This document shows positions 62,782 to 64,000 of a DNA stretch of 64,000 nt, piece by piece. The stretch is taken from assembly GCF_000716875.1 (NCBI RefSeq), contig NZ_JNWQ01000016.1, forward strand, positions 1 through 64,000. Direction: 5' to 3'. The position numbers and the translations under genes are program-made. The first letter of the stretch is position 1; each line of letters opens with the position of its first letter. This DNA comes from Streptomyces novaecaesareae (GTDB lineage: Bacteria > Actinomycetota > Actinomycetes > Streptomycetales > Streptomycetaceae). The notes beneath the pieces were generated by a model. The model did not search any database and was not told the origin of the DNA. It was given only the letters and a program-made list of their open reading frames with translations.

Positions 62782-63923
62782 CCCGGACCCCCGACGCCGA
62801 GGTCGCGGTGGTGGGGCTCGGCGCCTGGGGTTCCTCGGCCCTGTGGCAGCTCGCCTCGCGCGGCGTCCGGGTGCTGGGCTTCGAGCGGTACGGCCTGGGC
62901 CACCCCTTCGGCGCCTCGCACGGCGGCACCCGGATGTTCCGCGTCACCTGCCTCGAACACCCCGGTCTCGTGCCGCTGGCCAAGCGCTCCCGGGAGCTGT
63001 GGCAGCAGCTGGAGACCGTCACCGGCCGTACCCTCTTCGACCGGGTGGGCGCCGTCCTGATGGGCCCCGCGGACGGACACATCGCGGGCGGTTCGCTGCG
63101 CGCCGCCCGCGAGCACGACCTGCCCGTGGACACCCTGACCGCCGACGAGCTGCGCCGGTGGCTGCCACAGCACGCGGCGTTCCAGGACGGCGACATCGGC
63201 GTCCGCGAGCCGGAGGCCGGGCTGATCCGGCCGGAGGAGGCCGTCCGCGCCGCCGTCGGCGCGGCGGCGGCGCGCGGCGCCCGGGTCTTCACCGACACCC
63301 GCGTCACCGCCGTCGAACTGACCGGGGACGGGGCGGTCGTCCGCACCCCCGCCCGCACCTTCCGGGTCGGTCAGGTCGTGGTCACGGCGGGCCCCTGGCT
63401 CGACACGCTGGTGCCCGGCCTGCCCCTGGAGACCGTGCGCGTCCCCCAGACCTGGTTCCGGCCGGTCGCAGACCCCGCGCCGTTCACCCTCGACCGGCTG
63501 CCGCCCTTCATGCGGGAGCTCGGCGGCCGCGGCGCCGTCTGGGGCCACGGCTCCCGCGGCGGCCCGGACGTCAAGCTCGGCCTGGAGGACGGCGGAAGCG
63601 CCTTCCGGGTCACCCGCGCCGACGACTGCGACCGCGGCGTCACCCCGCAGGACTGGACCGCGGTCGCCGGCCTGCTGGCCGAGGCGGTGCCCGGGATGGG
63701 CGCCGTGCCGTCCCGGACGGAGGTCGGCATGTTCAGCCGCACCCCCGACAAGCAGTTCCTCATCGGCCGCCCGCACGGCGACCCGCGACTGGTCATCGGC
63801 GGCGGCTGCAACTTCCACGGCTTCAAGCACTCCACCGGGATCGGGGAGGCGCTGGCCGACATCGTCCTCGGCCGGCCGACCAGCTGTCCGCTGGACTTCA
63901 CCGATCCCAACCGATTCCTGTAA
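62778..63923 (+). CDS. Sarcosine oxidase-family FAD oxidase, NikD-like
   Basis: A 381-aa flavoprotein: VAVVGLGAWGSSALWQLASRG FAD loop, GASHGGTRMFR, VVTAGPW and FLIGRPHGDPRLVIGGGCNFHGFKHSTGIGEALAD. Members oxidise secondary amines; NikD converts piperideine-2-carboxylate to picolinate by a four-electron oxidation. Relatives attach FAD covalently to a Cys in the motif CMYTxTPD, but here the position is Gly317 (GMFSRTPD), so FAD is probably bound non-covalently. It is coupled to the monooxygenase gene and lies in the same operon as the aryl carrier. Confidence 0.83.
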   Translation: MTRTPDAEVAVVGLGAWGSSALWQLASRGVRVLGFERYGLGHPFGASHGGTRMFRVTCLEHPGLVPLAKRSRELWQQLETVTGRTLFDRVGAVLMGPADGHIAGGSLRAAREHDLPVDTLTADELRRWLPQHAAFQDGDIGVREPEAGLIRPEEAVRAAVGAAAARGARVFTDTRVTAVELTGDGAVVRTPARTFRVGQVVVTAGPWLDTLVPGLPLETVRVPQTWFRPVADPAPFTLDRLPPFMRELGGRGAVWGHGSRGGPDVKLGLEDGGSAFRVTRADDCDRGVTPQDWTAVAGLLAEAVPGMGAVPSRTEVGMFSRTPDKQFLIGRPHGDPRLVIGGGCNFHGFKHSTGIGEALADIVLGRPTSCPLDFTDPNRFL

Positions 63924-63949
63924 GTCCTCGCCGGGAGAAAGTCTCAAGC

Positions 63950-64000
63950 ATGCGCGATCGGGAAGAGGTGCGCCGGCCGCTCACCGGGGCCCAGCTCGGG
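63950..64000 (+). CDS. Nonribosomal peptide synthetase, start of first condensation domain (partial)
   Basis: The window ends 17 codons into this gene: MRDREEVRRPLTGAQLG. The RPLTGAQLG segment is the N-terminal motif of NRPS condensation domains (LTxAQ.G). GGGAG precedes the ATG. A C domain at the N-terminus with no A domain before it fits a synthetase fed by the discrete aryl carrier protein upstream. Only 51 bases are visible, so this rests on one motif plus context. Confidence 0.7.
   Translation, partial: MRDREEVRRPLTGAQLG

Overview
The window is high-GC actinomycete DNA, most likely Streptomyces or Kitasatospora. Nearly every long frame uses G/C-ending third positions, GTG and TTG starts are common, stop/start pairs overlap by four bases (ATGA/GTGA), and the gene content is typical: SARP, PaaX, CBM13 secreted enzymes, an FkbH-type cassette and many MFS/TetR/GntR-type accessory genes. 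No rRNA, tRNA or CRISPR was seen. All functions are assigned by reading motifs; no search was run.

Layout. (1) 1-4620: the end of metK, then a complete, translationally coupled 5'-methylthioadenosine salvage operon, mtnA-apt fusion, mtnB, mtnD, mtnC, mtnP. (2) 4685-6546: MFS exporter and FMN reductase. (3) 6599-17010: an unclassified biosynthetic-looking locus with a divergent ATP-grasp ligase and a plus-strand run of an unrecognised 403-aa protein, two paralogous bicupins around a 4-oxalocrotonate-type tautomerase, an AsnB-type amidotransferase, a PrpF-type isomerase, an acyl-CoA dehydrogenase and a cyclic amidohydrolase. (4) 17108-21906: a small acid-catabolism set (MaoC hydratase, acyl-CoA ligase, amidohydrolase, SDR) with a divergent PaaX-type regulator. 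(5) 21907-27033: an alcohol dehydrogenase remnant and three secreted CBM13 carbohydrate-active enzymes. (6) 27153-34926: a minus-strand phosphonate operon (PepM, Ppd, PhnW-type transaminase) with a FAD protein, a di-iron hydroxylase, a PlsC acyltransferase and a TetR regulator.

(7) From about 35127 to the right edge: a hybrid PKS/NRPS cluster that continues outside the window. It has a P450, a SARP activator, a type II thioesterase, a LOG phosphoribohydrolase, a phosphopantetheinyl transferase, two separate acid-AMP ligase/carrier-protein pairs, nadABC, one PKS module, a hydroxymalonyl-ACP cassette (HAD/FkbH, ACP, acyl-CoA dehydrogenase, 3-hydroxyacyl-CoA dehydrogenase, no O-methyltransferase), a lysine-2-aminotransferase-like enzyme, a luciferase-like monooxygenase, a NikD-like oxidase and the first codons of an NRPS. 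My reading is that two pyridine units are built: a (hydroxy)picolinate starter from lysine, and a nicotinate-derived unit from aspartate through NadABC. This resembles the needs of pyridomycin-type depsipeptides, so the cluster may encode a known compound or a relative.

The strongest regulatory observation is that the promoters of nadA and of the aryl-carrier-protein operon, almost 19 kb apart, share the same pair of heptamers (TTTAAGG-N4-TTTTAGG, 11-bp period) at the same 9-base distance from a TAnnnT -10 box. This is the layout of SARP operators, and a SARP gene lies in the cluster.
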